64,000 nucleotides of DNA. Origin: Amycolatopsis endophytica (GTDB taxonomy: Bacteria > Actinomycetota > Actinomycetes > Mycobacteriales > Pseudonocardiaceae). Location of the stretch: assembly GCF_013410405.1 (NCBI RefSeq), contig NZ_JACCFK010000001.1, positions 372,001 to 436,000 on the forward strand. Reading direction: 5' to 3'. Shown here one piece after another: positions 45,694 through 53,733 of the stretch; the first letter of the stretch is position 1, and each line of letters begins with the position of its first letter. The position numbers were made by a program, and so were the translations under genes. The notes under the pieces are model-generated. The model searched no databases. It was not told the DNA's origin and worked only from the letters and a program-made list of their open reading frames with translations.

Positions 45694-45730
45694 ACCATAA
45701 GTCTCGTCAAGCATTGCCGAGACCGATGGT
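45694..45730. promoter_or_regulatory. 37-base nested inverted repeat, TetR operator candidate
   Basis: Two-part symmetrical arms: ACCAT, two bases, GTCTCG, an eleven-base centre, then CGAGAC, two bases, ATGGT. All eleven paired positions match. It fills the gap between the divergent oxidoreductase and TetR genes, 20 and 24 bases from their starts. Confidence 0.8.
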
Positions 45731-45754
45731 TCCGTCAAGAGCTAGAGTCGGGCC

Positions 45755-46336
45755 ATGCCACGACGCGCGCACACCGGACGCCGCCGGAACGAAGCCGCAC
45801 GCGAAGCGATCCTCGCGGCCGCGGCGGATCTCCTGGCGCGCGACGACACGGCGATCAGCGTCGGCGCCATCGCCGCCGCGGCCGGTGTCGGCAAGCAGAC
45901 CATCTACCGCTGGTGGCCGTCGAAGGGCGCGGTCCTACTGGAGGCAGCCATCGAGCGCGCGCAGGAACTGACTCCGCGACCGGACACCGGCAGCTTCGCG
46001 GGCGATCTCGAAACCTTCCTCGTCGCCACCTTCGAGACGGTGTCCGCGCCCCCGGTACGCGCGCTCCTCCGCACGTCGATGGCCGAGGCGCTGCGGGACC
46101 CGGCGGCCGCCGATGCGCTCCGGGCCTTCACGCTCAGCCGCCGCGAAATGCTACTGGAGATCCTCGACCGGGCCGGTGAACGCGGCGAGGCCGACGAGGG
46201 CACCGACCGGCACCTGTTCGCCGATCAGGCCTTCGGCGTGCTCTGGTACCGCGTCCTGCTCGGACACGATCCGCTCACCCCCGCCGCGGCCCGCGCACTG
46301 GCCGCGAACCTGGTGCGTTCGTGCGGTTCCTCCTGA
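45755..46336 (+). CDS. TetR-family regulator next to the F420 oxidoreductase
   Basis: 193 residues. Basic N-terminus MPRRAHTGRRRNEAARE, then the helix-turn-helix to about residue 60 with VGAIAAAAGVGKQTIYRWW as turn and recognition helix. Ligand domain of the TetR_C_33-like type (ALLRTSMAEALRDPAAADAL). ATG at 45755. The 37-base inverted repeat in front argues for autorepression and joint control of the divergent oxidoreductase. Ligand unknown, possibly a nitro or quinone compound. Confidence 0.92.
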   Translation: MPRRAHTGRRRNEAAREAILAAAADLLARDDTAISVGAIAAAAGVGKQTIYRWWPSKGAVLLEAAIERAQELTPRPDTGSFAGDLETFLVATFETVSAPPVRALLRTSMAEALRDPAAADALRAFTLSRREMLLEILDRAGERGEADEGTDRHLFADQAFGVLWYRVLLGHDPLTPAAARALAANLVRSCGSS

Positions 46337-46361
46337 TCGCAGCGGTTGTGAGCGTTGCTAA

Positions 46362-46380
46362 TAGCTCTTAGTCAGAGCTA
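46362..46380. promoter_or_regulatory. MarR operator candidate
   Basis: TAGCTCT and AGAGCTA flank a five-base spacer, ending ten bases before the GTG of the MarR gene. Size and position fit an autoregulatory MarR site, and it explains why the in-frame TTG further upstream is unlikely to be the start. Confidence 0.65.
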
Positions 46381-46390
46381 CTTTGCGGAA

Positions 46391-46831
46391 GTGCGAGAAC
46401 TGGCCGAGAACCTGATGACCACCACCGCGGCGCTGCGGCGGGTGACCCGGCGGCGCGTGCGGGAGACACTGCCGCACCCGCCCCTGCGCGTCGCCCAGAT
46501 CGAGCTGCTCCGCGAGGTCGAGAAACAGCCCGGTACCGGAGTCGCCGCGGCGGCCCGTTCACTGCACCTGGCCGGGAACTCCGTCAGCACGCTCGTCAAC
46601 CAGCTCGTGGACGCGGGCCTGCTCGAACGACGGGTCGACCCGGACGACCGCCGCGCCGCGCGACTCGACCTGACCGGCACGGCACGCGAACGGCTGGCGA
46701 ACTGGCGCCGCACACGCACCGAGTTCGTCGCGACCGCCGTCGCCACCCTGCCCGCCGAGGACCGCGAAGCGATCGAGGCCGCGTTGCCCGCTCTCGGCAG
46801 GCTGATCGACGCACTCCAGGAGGAGAGATGA
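46391..46831 (+). CDS. MarR-family regulator of the ABC-2 operon
   Basis: 146 residues. Winged helix with VAQIELLREVEKQPGTGVAA, LHLAGNSVSTLVNQLVDAGL (recognition helix) and the wing VDPDDRRAARLDLTGTA, the last being the D-x-R-D-x-R/D-R-R type signature of MarR proteins. GTG at 46391 is preferred because the operator palindrome lies immediately before it. The stop overlaps the ATPase start (ATGA), so regulator and transporter are one operon that is probably self-repressed and relieved by the transported compound. Confidence 0.9.
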   Translation: MRELAENLMTTTAALRRVTRRRVRETLPHPPLRVAQIELLREVEKQPGTGVAAAARSLHLAGNSVSTLVNQLVDAGLLERRVDPDDRRAARLDLTGTARERLANWRRTRTEFVATAVATLPAEDREAIEAALPALGRLIDALQEER

Positions 46832-47622
46832 CCGCACCCGCGGTGCGCTGCACCGGGCTCCGCCACGCCTTCGGTGACACGGTCGCCGTCGACGGTGTCG
46901 ACCTGGAGATCCCGGCGGGCCAGGTCTTCGGCCTGCTCGGGCCCAACGGCGCAGGCAAGACCACGACCATCCGGATGATCACCACGTTGCTGCCGTCGAA
47001 GGCAGGCGCGATCGAAGTCTTCGGGCTCGACGTCGCACGCCGCAAGATGCCCGTGCGGCGGCTGATCGGCTATGTACCACAACAGCTTTCCGCCGACGGG
47101 ACGCTGAGCGGGCGGGAGAACGTCGCATTGTTCGCCCGGCTCTTCGACGTCCCTCGCCGCGACCGCGCCGAACAGGTCGACAGGGCCCTCGGCGCGGTCG
47201 GCCTGCTCGACGACGCCGGCAGGCAGGCCTCGACCTACTCCGGCGGCATGATCCGCCGCCTCGAACTCGCGCAGGCGCTCGTCAGCGCCCCGCGCCTGCT
47301 GATCCTCGACGAGCCCACCATCGGACTCGACCCGGTCGCCCGTACCGGCGTGTGGGAACGCATCGAGCAGGTCCGCGTCGAGACCGGCATGACCGTCCTG
47401 GTCACCACGCACTACATGGACGAGGCCGAGCAGTACTGCGAACAGGTCGCGCTCATGCACCGCGGCCGCATCCGCGCACAGGGCAGCCCCGCGCGGCTGC
47501 GGGCGGAACTGGGGCCGGAGTCCACTCTGGACGACGTGTTCCGCGCGGTCACCGGTGACGCCTTCGACGACTCCGACAAGGGAGGGATGCGCAATGTCCG
47601 CGCCGCTCGCCGCCTGGGCTGA
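46828..47622 (+). CDS. ABC transporter ATPase, DrrA-like
   Basis: 264 residues. Walker A LLGPNGAGKTTTIRM, Q-loop GYVPQQLSADGTLSG, signature YSGGMIRRLELAQAL (the DrrA-type S-G-G-M-x-R-R), Walker B LLILDEPTIGLDP and the H-loop VTTHYMDEAEQYC are all intact. Pairs with the ABC-2 permease that starts inside its 3' end (29-base overlap). DrrAB-type pumps export antibiotics or lipids. The upstream MarR gene overlaps by 4 bases. Confidence 0.94.
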   Translation: MTAPAVRCTGLRHAFGDTVAVDGVDLEIPAGQVFGLLGPNGAGKTTTIRMITTLLPSKAGAIEVFGLDVARRKMPVRRLIGYVPQQLSADGTLSGRENVALFARLFDVPRRDRAEQVDRALGAVGLLDDAGRQASTYSGGMIRRLELAQALVSAPRLLILDEPTIGLDPVARTGVWERIEQVRVETGMTVLVTTHYMDEAEQYCEQVALMHRGRIRAQGSPARLRAELGPESTLDDVFRAVTGDAFDDSDKGGMRNVRAARRLG

Positions 47623-48394
47623 CCCGGCCCCGGTCCGCCGCCTGCTGTCCAGGGTCGGCACGATGTGCCTGGTGGAGCTGCAGAAGCTCCGCCGCGACCG
47701 TTCCGAGCTGATCACCCGGGCGATCCAGCCCGCGCTCTGGCTGCTGATCTTCGGCGAAACCTTCACGCGGCTGCGCGCGATCCCCACCGGCGACACTCCC
47801 TACCTGGACTTCCTCGCCCCGGGGATCCTCGCGCAGTCGGCGTTGTTCATCGCGATCTTCTACGGCATCCAGATCATCTGGGAACGCGATGCCGGCGTGC
47901 TGGGCAAGCTGCTCGTCACCCCCACCCCGCGCGCCGCGCTGGTCACCGGCAAGGCGTTCGCAGCGGGGGTGCGCGCGTTCGTGCAGGCGGTGATCGTGAT
48001 GGTCCTGGCCGCGATCCTCGGCGTGGACCTGACGGCGAATCCCCTGAAACTGCTCGGCGCCGCTCTCGCGGTCGTGCTCGGCTCGGCGTTCTTCTGCTGC
48101 CTGTCGATCGTGATCGCCGGGCTGGTGCTGTCCCGCGAACGGCTGATGGGGATCGGGCAGGCGATCACGATGCCGTTGTTCTTCGGCTCGAACGCGCTCT
48201 ACCCGGTGGACCTGATGCCGGGTTGGCTGCGCGAGCTCAGTCACGTCAACCCGCTCAGTGACGAAGTGGACGCGCTACGGGGACTGCTGATCGGCACCCC
48301 GTCACACCTCCGGCTGGACTTCGGCGTGCTCGCCGTGGCCGCCGCGATCGCCATCTCCGTCGCTTCCGCCCTGCTCGGACGGCTGGTCCGGTAA
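47594..48394 (+). CDS. ABC-2 type permease, DrrB-like
   Basis: 266 residues with six hydrophobic helices. Recognisable: TRAIQPALWLLIFGETFTRL (first helix), the DFLAPGILAQSALFIAIFYG stretch and IIWERDAGVLGKLLVTPTPR (coupling helix), and LMPGWLRELSHVNPLSDEVD near the end, typical of ABC2_membrane proteins. ATG 47594 follows GGGAGG within the ATPase gene. It completes a MarR-ATPase-permease operon; substrate not predictable. Confidence 0.92.
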   Translation: MSAPLAAWADPAPVRRLLSRVGTMCLVELQKLRRDRSELITRAIQPALWLLIFGETFTRLRAIPTGDTPYLDFLAPGILAQSALFIAIFYGIQIIWERDAGVLGKLLVTPTPRAALVTGKAFAAGVRAFVQAVIVMVLAAILGVDLTANPLKLLGAALAVVLGSAFFCCLSIVIAGLVLSRERLMGIGQAITMPLFFGSNALYPVDLMPGWLRELSHVNPLSDEVDALRGLLIGTPSHLRLDFGVLAVAAAIAISVASALLGRLVR

Positions 48395-48476
48395 GTTTGC
48401 CCGATTCGCCCGCCGGGTAGCCCGCCAGGCACATCACGCAACCGTGGTGTCCCGTCGGACAAAGGGGACAGGCGAC

Positions 48477-49103
48477 ATGTCTCGTACGGAACACGCCCGC
48501 GTCCGGGTGGCCGGCTTCCAGCCGGTCCAGGTGCTCGCCGGGCTCGTCGGACTGGTCTACCTCGCACTCGGCATCGTCGGGTTCGTGCGGACCGGGTTCG
48601 GCGACTTCACCGGCAACCAGGACCACATGGTGCTGGGCTTCCTGGTCAACCCGCTGCACAACCTGATCCACATCGTCGTCGGTGTGGTCGGCCTGCTGTT
48701 CGCGGCGTCGTCGGCGTCCGCGCGCACGTTCGGCTGGATCCTGTTCATCGGGTTCGGCCTGGTCGGGATCTGGGGGCTGATGATCACCGGGGTGATCTCC
48801 TCGAACCCGGTGTCCGGTCTGGGCAACCCGCTCAACCTCAACGCCGCCGACAACTGGCTGCACCTGGTGACCGCCGTGCTCGGCCTGGTGATGGCGATCA
48901 TGCCGGCGCGCAAGAAGGCACACGTCGAAACGGACGAACCCGCCGACACAGCGGTGCAGCAGCCGGTGACGACCGGCGACACCGTGGTGGGCAACGCGGA
49001 CGTCCCGACCCGCCCGGTCCCGCAGCAGACGGCCGCGGCCCCGGCGGGTCACCACCGCCCGTCGCGCTGGAAGATCCACCGGCCCGGGCGCGCCGCCCAC
49101 TGA
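48477..49103 (+). CDS. DUF4383 membrane protein
   Basis: 208 residues with four helices: FQPVQVLAGLVGLVYLALGI, LHNLIHIVVGVVGLLFAASS, TFGWILFIGFGLVGIWGLMI and DNWLHLVTAVLGLVMAIMPA. The HNLIHIVVG and NAADNWLHL pieces are the conserved DUF4383 signatures. A 65-residue cytoplasmic tail ends in basic residues. Function unknown. ATG at 48477 after an AAAGGGGAC site, slightly ahead of a longer in-frame option that adds eleven poorly conserved residues. Confidence 0.88.
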   Translation: MSRTEHARVRVAGFQPVQVLAGLVGLVYLALGIVGFVRTGFGDFTGNQDHMVLGFLVNPLHNLIHIVVGVVGLLFAASSASARTFGWILFIGFGLVGIWGLMITGVISSNPVSGLGNPLNLNAADNWLHLVTAVLGLVMAIMPARKKAHVETDEPADTAVQQPVTTGDTVVGNADVPTRPVPQQTAAAPAGHHRPSRWKIHRPGRAAH

Positions 49104-49124
49104 TCGTCGGGCAGACTGCCCCGC

Positions 49125-49865
49125 GTGAGCGGAACGGTGCTGGTGCTCGGCGGGCGCAGTGAGATCGGCCTCGCCGTCGCGCGGAAACTCGTGGGCGGGG
49201 CAGGGAAGTTCGTGCTGGCGGCCCGGCGCAGCGACGACCTCGGCGAGGAGGAGGCGTCACTGCGGCGGGCCGGCGCCACGGAGGTGGCACGGGTCGAGTT
49301 CGACGCCGACGACGTGGCCCGGCATCGCGAGGTGCTGGACGCGGTGGTCGCCGAGCACGGTCCACTGGAGACGGTCGTGGTGGCGTTCGGCCTGCTGGGC
49401 GACCAGGCCCGCGCGGAACGGGAAGCGGCGCACGCGGTGGCCGTGATCCACACGGACTACGTCGCGCACGTGAGCATCCTGACCGAGCTGGCCAACCTGC
49501 TGCGCGAGCAGGGCCATGGACGGCTCGTCGTGTTCTCCTCGGTCGCCGGGGTCCGGGTCCGGCGCGCGAACTACGTGTACGGCTCGGCGAAGGCCGGGCT
49601 GGACGGTTTCGCGAGCGGCCTGGCCGATGCACTGCACGGCAGCGGGGTGCGGTTGGTGCTGGTGCGGCCGGGATTCGTGATCGGCAGGATGACGGAGGGC
49701 ATGTCCCCCGCCCCGTTCTCCAGCACACCGGAACAGGTCGCCGCCGCGACGGTGCGTGCGCTCGAGCGAGGGCGCGGCGAGGTGTGGGTGCCGCCGGTGC
49801 TGCGCCCGGTGTTCTTCCTGATGCGCCTGCTGCCCCGCCCGGTGTGGCGGCGCATGCCGCGTTAG
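49125..49865 (+). CDS. Short-chain dehydrogenase, DprE2-like
   Basis: 246 residues. Dinucleotide loop VLVLGGRSEIGLAVARKL (G-G-x-S-x-I-G, as in DprE2 rather than the usual TGxxxGIG), catalytic YVYGSAKAGLDGF (Y-x-x-x-K) preceded by the SSVAG serine, and a membrane-leaning C-terminal region PVFFLMRLLPRPVW. DprE2 reduces the keto intermediate in making decaprenyl-phospho-arabinose for arabinogalactan. The oxidase partner DprE1 is not beside it, so this may be a paralogue. GTG at 49125, 21 bases after the DUF4383 gene. Its stop overlaps the stop of the converging gene by 4 bases. Confidence 0.82.
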   Translation: MSGTVLVLGGRSEIGLAVARKLVGGAGKFVLAARRSDDLGEEEASLRRAGATEVARVEFDADDVARHREVLDAVVAEHGPLETVVVAFGLLGDQARAEREAAHAVAVIHTDYVAHVSILTELANLLREQGHGRLVVFSSVAGVRVRRANYVYGSAKAGLDGFASGLADALHGSGVRLVLVRPGFVIGRMTEGMSPAPFSSTPEQVAAATVRALERGRGEVWVPPVLRPVFFLMRLLPRPVWRRMPR

Positions 49866-50674
49866 CGGCCGAGGAGGCCGCCGACCAGGTCGCCCACGAC
49901 GCCGAGCAGGCCGCCGTTGTTGTCCTGGCGCGGCTTCGACGTGCTGGTACCTGAGGAGGAGCCGGGGGTTTCCTCGTCGGAGGGCGACGTGGTCGTGCTC
50001 TCCGGCGGGGTGGTCGTCGTCGTGGGCTGGGTGCTGCTCGACTCCGTGGTCGTGGCGGCGGGCCCCGGAGCCGCGGTCGTCGGCGCGACCGTCGAACCGG
50101 TGCCGGTGGTCGACCGGCTGGTGCGCGACTCGCTGCCGGAACTGCTCTCCGCGGACTGCGAGTCCGGCGCCTGCGCCTGGGACGACGCGCTGCCGGACGG
50201 CGGCAGGCTCGAGCTGCTCGACTCCGTCGGGGTACTGGTGGCCAGCAACTGCTGCTGCGGCCCGGAGATCGTGCTCGTCGGCGCGTAGCCGGTGCTGGTG
50301 TCCGGGCCGCCACCGGCCCCGCCCGGCGCGGCGGCGTCGTGCAGCTGACCGGTGCCGAGCGTCGAGGCGGCGACACCGCACAACGCGGCCACACCCGCGG
50401 CGATCGCGCCGAGGCGACCGACCTTGCGCTTGTCCCACCTGCTGCCGGGCTCGCTCTCCCGGCGCAGGATGCTCGCCGCCGGAATGCGCACGGTCGGCGC
50501 CTCGGCCATCTCGGGCGTGATGCCGGAGTCGTCGAACCCGGGCTCCGGCGCGGAAGTCTTCGGCAGCTTGACGGCGGTGAACTCCTGCGTGACGCCTTCC
50601 CGGTGCAGCAACTCCGCGACACTGATGCGCCGCGTCGTTTCACTCGCCCGGGTGGCCTTGTCGTCGCTCGTCAC
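49862..50674 (-). CDS. Single-pass membrane protein with Ser/Thr-rich extracellular tail
   Basis: 270 residues. A cytoplasmic segment (1-90, with TRRISVAELLHREGVTQEFT) is followed by one membrane helix (GAIAAGVAALCGVAAST) and about 150 residues of Ser/Thr/Pro/Gly low-complexity sequence containing runs such as ESSSSSLPPSGSASS and TTTTTPPESTTTSPS, ending in NNGGLLGVVGDLVGGLLGR. The start motif 'RRISVAELLHR' recurs in actinobacterial hypothetical envelope proteins. The tail would be a likely O-glycosylation target. GTG at 50674 with GGAGAGG upstream; composition-driven low confidence on function only. Confidence 0.82.
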   Translation of the reverse strand: MTSDDKATRASETTRRISVAELLHREGVTQEFTAVKLPKTSAPEPGFDDSGITPEMAEAPTVRIPAASILRRESEPGSRWDKRKVGRLGAIAAGVAALCGVAASTLGTGQLHDAAAPGGAGGGPDTSTGYAPTSTISGPQQQLLATSTPTESSSSSLPPSGSASSQAQAPDSQSAESSSGSESRTSRSTTGTGSTVAPTTAAPGPAATTTESSSTQPTTTTTPPESTTTSPSDEETPGSSSGTSTSKPRQDNNGGLLGVVGDLVGGLLGR

Positions 50675-50852
50675 GCTGAAACCTCTCCACATCGCTTACT
50701 GCCCGCGACATGATTACTGTTGTTATCAGTTCGTATCCTTATCTCGTGACTGACGTCACACCCGTTGGGCCAGATGTCGTACGGGCAGTGACCGGCCGGT
50801 AGCGCAGGCGAGGAGATACTGTGGCCGTCATCGCACATGCGGAGGTGACGAC

Positions 50853-51035
50853 GTGGCGGGCCGCAACCCTCTCTCGTGGGTGAGCAGCGTGGCGGACTGG
50901 TTCGAGCAACGCGGCGTCTACGTGCCCGGCGAGGACAATCACAGCGTCGACCCGTGGCGCGACTTCGGCTGGCTGATCGTCGCCTGGCTACTGGGGTGCG
51001 GCACCTTCATCCTCTTCCTCGCGCTGGCCGTGTGA
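50853..51035 (+). CDS. Small single-helix membrane protein, 60 residues
   Basis: GTG at 50853 with GGAGGTGACG upstream. Residues 1-35 are soluble (WVSSVADWFEQRGVYVPGED), then DFGWLIVAWLLGCGTFILFL forms a membrane helix to the C-terminus. Unknown function; divergent from the Ser/Thr-rich protein gene across a 178-base region that contains TGACGTCA-type symmetry near 50752. Probably real because of the ribosome site and codon use. Confidence 0.68.
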   Translation: MAGRNPLSWVSSVADWFEQRGVYVPGEDNHSVDPWRDFGWLIVAWLLGCGTFILFLALAV

Positions 51036-51234
51036 CCCCGGCTGGGGTGAGGGCGGTCACGACTGGTGCCGTTCCGATCACGGATCGGCCACATCCCGAC
51101 ACCAGGTCCGCCTCAACCCCCCGCGCTGACTCGCAAGCGGTCGCCGGTAGGGACAGAGTGGAGCCGGCCCCGGTCGAAATACCTACCCCGAACGGCCCAG
51201 CCGGGTGGCAGCCGAAGAAGAGGAAGTGGCCCCT

Positions 51235-51762
51235 GTGCGCACCCCGAGGCACGCGATGGCCGCTCTCGCCCTGGTGGCGGTCACCGCTTGCGGTGCACCG
51301 GCGCCGGTCGACGGCGGGTCGACGAGCACCGGCGGTGATGTCACGCTCCAGCAAGCGGTTCCCGCGCTGCGCACGGTGGACTTCGGCGGCCGGTTCCGGT
51401 TCGACGACGGGATCGCGGTGTCGGTGTCGGCGCCGAAACCGTTCCGCCCCAGCACCAGCGCCTATCCGCGCAGCGACCGGGCGGTGGCGTTCGAGATCTT
51501 GATCCGCAACGACAGCGAGCAGCCGTTCCGGCTGTCCGGGCTGAGCGTGTCCGCCACGGTCGGCGAGGTCGCATCCAAGCAGGTGGTCGACTCGACGCAG
51601 GGCTACAGCGGGATCGTCGAGGCCGGGAAGGACGTGCAGCCCGGCCGGGACGTGCGGGTGAACCTGGCCTTCACCGCGCCGCCGCAGCCCGCCGAGATGA
51701 AACTGACGCTGCGGCCGACCGCGACCAGCCCGGTGATCGCCGTGTACTGCGGGGCCGCCTGA
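51235..51762 (+). CDS. Putative secreted lipoprotein, DUF4352-like
   Basis: 175 residues. Basic start RTPRHAMAALALVAVTACGA: a signal sequence ending in a VTAC lipobox, so the cysteine near residue 20 would be lipidated. The mature part is a beta-sandwich of the immunoglobulin/DUF4352 kind (VAFEILIRNDSEQPFRLSGL, DVRVNLAFTAPPQPAEMKLT). Role unknown; such lipoproteins hold or bind small ligands. The GTG at 51235 is chosen over an upstream GTG because it puts the signal peptide at the N-terminus. Followed by the peroxiredoxin 21 bases on. Confidence 0.82.
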   Translation: MRTPRHAMAALALVAVTACGAPAPVDGGSTSTGGDVTLQQAVPALRTVDFGGRFRFDDGIAVSVSAPKPFRPSTSAYPRSDRAVAFEILIRNDSEQPFRLSGLSVSATVGEVASKQVVDSTQGYSGIVEAGKDVQPGRDVRVNLAFTAPPQPAEMKLTLRPTATSPVIAVYCGAA

Positions 51763-51783
51763 GCGCCCGGATACGCTCGGAGC

Positions 51784-52263
51784 ATGACTGACCCGAAGCG
51801 GCTTTCCCCCGGCGACAAGGCTCCCGACTTCACCCTTCCGGACAGCACGGGCAAGCAGGTCTCGCTGTCGGACTTCCGGGGCAGACAGGTCGTCGTCTAC
51901 TTCTACCCCGCGGCGGGCACGCCGGGCTGCACCAAACAGGCCTGCGACTTCCGGGACAACCTCGGCGAACTGGACGGCGCCGGCTACCAGGTCATCGGTG
52001 TCTCGCCGGACAAGCCGGAGAAGCTGGCCAAGTTCGCCGAGGCGGAGCAGCTGAACTTCCCGCTGCTGTCCGACCCGGACAAGACGGTGCTCACGGAGTG
52101 GGGCGCGTTCGGCGAGAAGAAGAACTACGGGCGCGTTGTCCAGGGAGTCATCCGGTCCACCTTCGTGATCGACGCTCAGGGCACGATCGTCGAGGCGCGG
52201 TACAACGTGCGGGCGACCGGCCACGTGGCGAAGCTGCTCAAGGACCTGAAAATCTCCGCCTGA
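51784..52263 (+). CDS. bcp: Thiol peroxidase, BCP/peroxiredoxin Q type
   Basis: 159 residues. Reduces hydroperoxides with a peroxidatic cysteine in the motif [14 protein letters not shown]; the second cysteine five residues later is the resolving partner, as in atypical two-cysteine BCP proteins. Other family points are [35 protein letters not shown] and the late [18 protein letters not shown] at 51784. Probably recycled by thioredoxin. Independent of the 52299 gene, 36 bases further on. Confidence 0.95.
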   Translation: MTDPKRLSPGDKAPDFTLPDSTGKQVSLSDFRGRQVVVYFYPAAGTPGCTKQACDFRDNLGELDGAGYQVIGVSPDKPEKLAKFAEAEQLNFPLLSDPDKTVLTEWGAFGEKKNYGRVVQGVIRSTFVIDAQGTIVEARYNVRATGHVAKLLKDLKISA

Positions 52264-52298
52264 GTGCGCGTCTGAAGTAGTTCAGATGACCTGGCGGT

Positions 52299-52754
52299 AT
52301 GACCGTCGAGCGGTTTCCCTACTCCGACTTCCTGCTCGGGCCGGGCAAGGTCCTGCCCGCGTTGGAGGGCTCGGACGTCGTCCTCGAGCGCCGCGACGAC
52401 GAGAACCTTGTGCTGACCAGGATCGAACGCTTCGAGGCGGCCCAGTCCGGGATGAGCGTGGCTGCCCACGCGCTTCAGGCCCTGCTGAAGCGCGACAGAC
52501 CTCTGGCCGAGGAACTGCTCACCGAACAACTGTCCTGGCTGCACTGGCTGCCGCCGGACGAGCGCGGCGACTGCGTGCGCGATCTGCTCGCACACCTGCT
52601 GGCCGGCGCGGACACGAACAGTCTGCTGCCGTTCGCGAGAGCGCTGAGCGCATGGCAGTCGACGGCTGAGGCTTGGAGCGATCCCGAGCTGGCCGAACGT
52701 GTGCGGTCGGACTTCCCGGGCGACGGACCCGCGCTGGAGCGGCCCGCTCGATGA
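52299..52754 (+). CDS. Phd/YefM-type antitoxin-like protein, no toxin found
   Basis: 151 residues. The opening half (LLGPGKVLPALEGSDVVLER, then DENLVLTRIERFEA) reads like actinobacterial prevent-host-death antitoxins, which begin with a DNA-binding fold before a toxin-neutralising tail; the rest is helical with Leu/Trp-rich repeats. A toxin gene normally begins inside or just after the stop; here an ATGA overlap opens a 16-codon frame that soon runs into the repeat array at 52782. The toxin may be lost. Similarity judged by eye, so moderate confidence in the family. Confidence 0.55.
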   Translation: MTVERFPYSDFLLGPGKVLPALEGSDVVLERRDDENLVLTRIERFEAAQSGMSVAAHALQALLKRDRPLAEELLTEQLSWLHWLPPDERGDCVRDLLAHLLAGADTNSLLPFARALSAWQSTAEAWSDPELAERVRSDFPGDGPALERPAR

Positions 52755-52781
52755 CCAAGCGTCGTCCGTGCGCCCCGCGGA

Positions 52782-52885
52782 CGTGGGACTCGCGGCCCTG
52801 AACGTGGGATTCGCCGGGGCGTCCGCGAGTCCCACGTTCCCGCGCGCGAGTTCCACGTTCCCGCAAGCGAGTTCTGCACTCGCGG
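52782..52885. repeat. Array of palindromic GTGGGACTCGC units between convergent genes
   Basis: Two direct units (CGTGGGACTCGCGG at 52782, ACGTGGGATTCGCC near 52802) are followed by three inverted ones (CCGCGAGTCCCACG at 52823, then CGCGAGTTCCACG and AGCGAGTTCTGCAC). The first and third units pair perfectly over 14 bases. The array separates the 52299 gene from the GntR gene. It belongs to a different family from the repeat at 41822. Confidence 0.72.
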
Positions 52886-53596
52886 TCACATCATCTTGCG
52901 GTAGGCGTCCACCAGCTGCTTCTCGGCGTCGTCGAGGTAGTCGGCCAGCAGGTGTTCCGCCGCCGTGCCGTCGCCGGCGCGCAACGTCTCCAGGATCTCC
53001 CGGTTCCGTTCCAGGTACGGCTCGTGGAAGGGCTGCGGGTCGGCCATCACGTGGAATACCAGGCGCAGCTCGGCGAGCAGTCCGCGGACCAGCTCGTCGA
53101 CGCGGGGGCTGCCCGCGAGCGTGATCAGGGCCTGGTGGAAGTGGATGTTGGCGGTGCCGAGCTCGCGCCAGGCCTGACGCTTCCGCGCGTCCTCGCCGTC
53201 CGCCACCGCGGCCTCCACCGCCTGCAGCTTGTCGCCGGGCGGGGTCGTGATCTCCCGCAGCACGGCGCATTGCACGAGCTTGCGCACCTTGTACAGGTCC
53301 GTGACGTCCTCGACCGACAGGCGGCGCACGAAGACGCCTCTGTTGAGTTCGTGCACCAGCAGTTTCTCGTGCGTGAGCAGCCGGAACGCCTCGCGCAGCG
53401 TGTTGCGTGAGACGCCGAGCGCGCCACCGATCGTCTCCTCGGACAGGCGGCTGCCCGGCTCGAAGAAGCCTTCCGTGATGCGCGTGCGCAGGATGTCGGC
53501 CAGCCGCTCGGCGGTGCTGGTGCGCCCCAGGAGCAGGCGGTCCGCTTCGAGGCCGGTGCTGAGGATCGAGCCCATGGACTCGGCGTCGGTGCTCAT
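52886..53596 (-). CDS. GntR/FadR-family (FCD) regulator of the pxp operon
   Basis: 236 residues. Winged helix-turn-helix at 25-95 (LADILRTRITEGFFEPGSRL, then GGALGVSRNTLREAFRLLTHE) and an FCD ligand domain with the metal-binding pattern D-x4-H (HFHQALITLAGS) and a later histidine. FCD members sense small acids. ATG at 53596; it diverges from an MFS-pxpABC operon whose promoter spacer holds a 15-base near-palindrome, so repression of carbon-source uptake until 5-oxoproline or a related acid is present is the likely logic. Confidence 0.9.
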   Translation of the reverse strand: MSTDAESMGSILSTGLEADRLLLGRTSTAERLADILRTRITEGFFEPGSRLSEETIGGALGVSRNTLREAFRLLTHEKLLVHELNRGVFVRRLSVEDVTDLYKVRKLVQCAVLREITTPPGDKLQAVEAAVADGEDARKRQAWRELGTANIHFHQALITLAGSPRVDELVRGLLAELRLVFHVMADPQPFHEPYLERNREILETLRAGDGTAAEHLLADYLDDAEKQLVDAYRKMM

Positions 53597-53733
53597 CGGG
53601 CCTCCGGTAGGTGAGGGGTCGGACCGCGTTACGGAAAGTTAACCAGCGAATCGAAGGACGGTCCAACCTGGGACTTGTTCTACGAAAAGTCTATCCAAGC
53701 GCTTCGGACCGCCGTCGATGTTCCGGGAAAGTA

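Noticed and set aside
50751..50758. TGACGTCA palindrome upstream of the Ser/Thr-rich protein gene
   Set aside because: Eight bases are too short to call a site without recurrence elsewhere.
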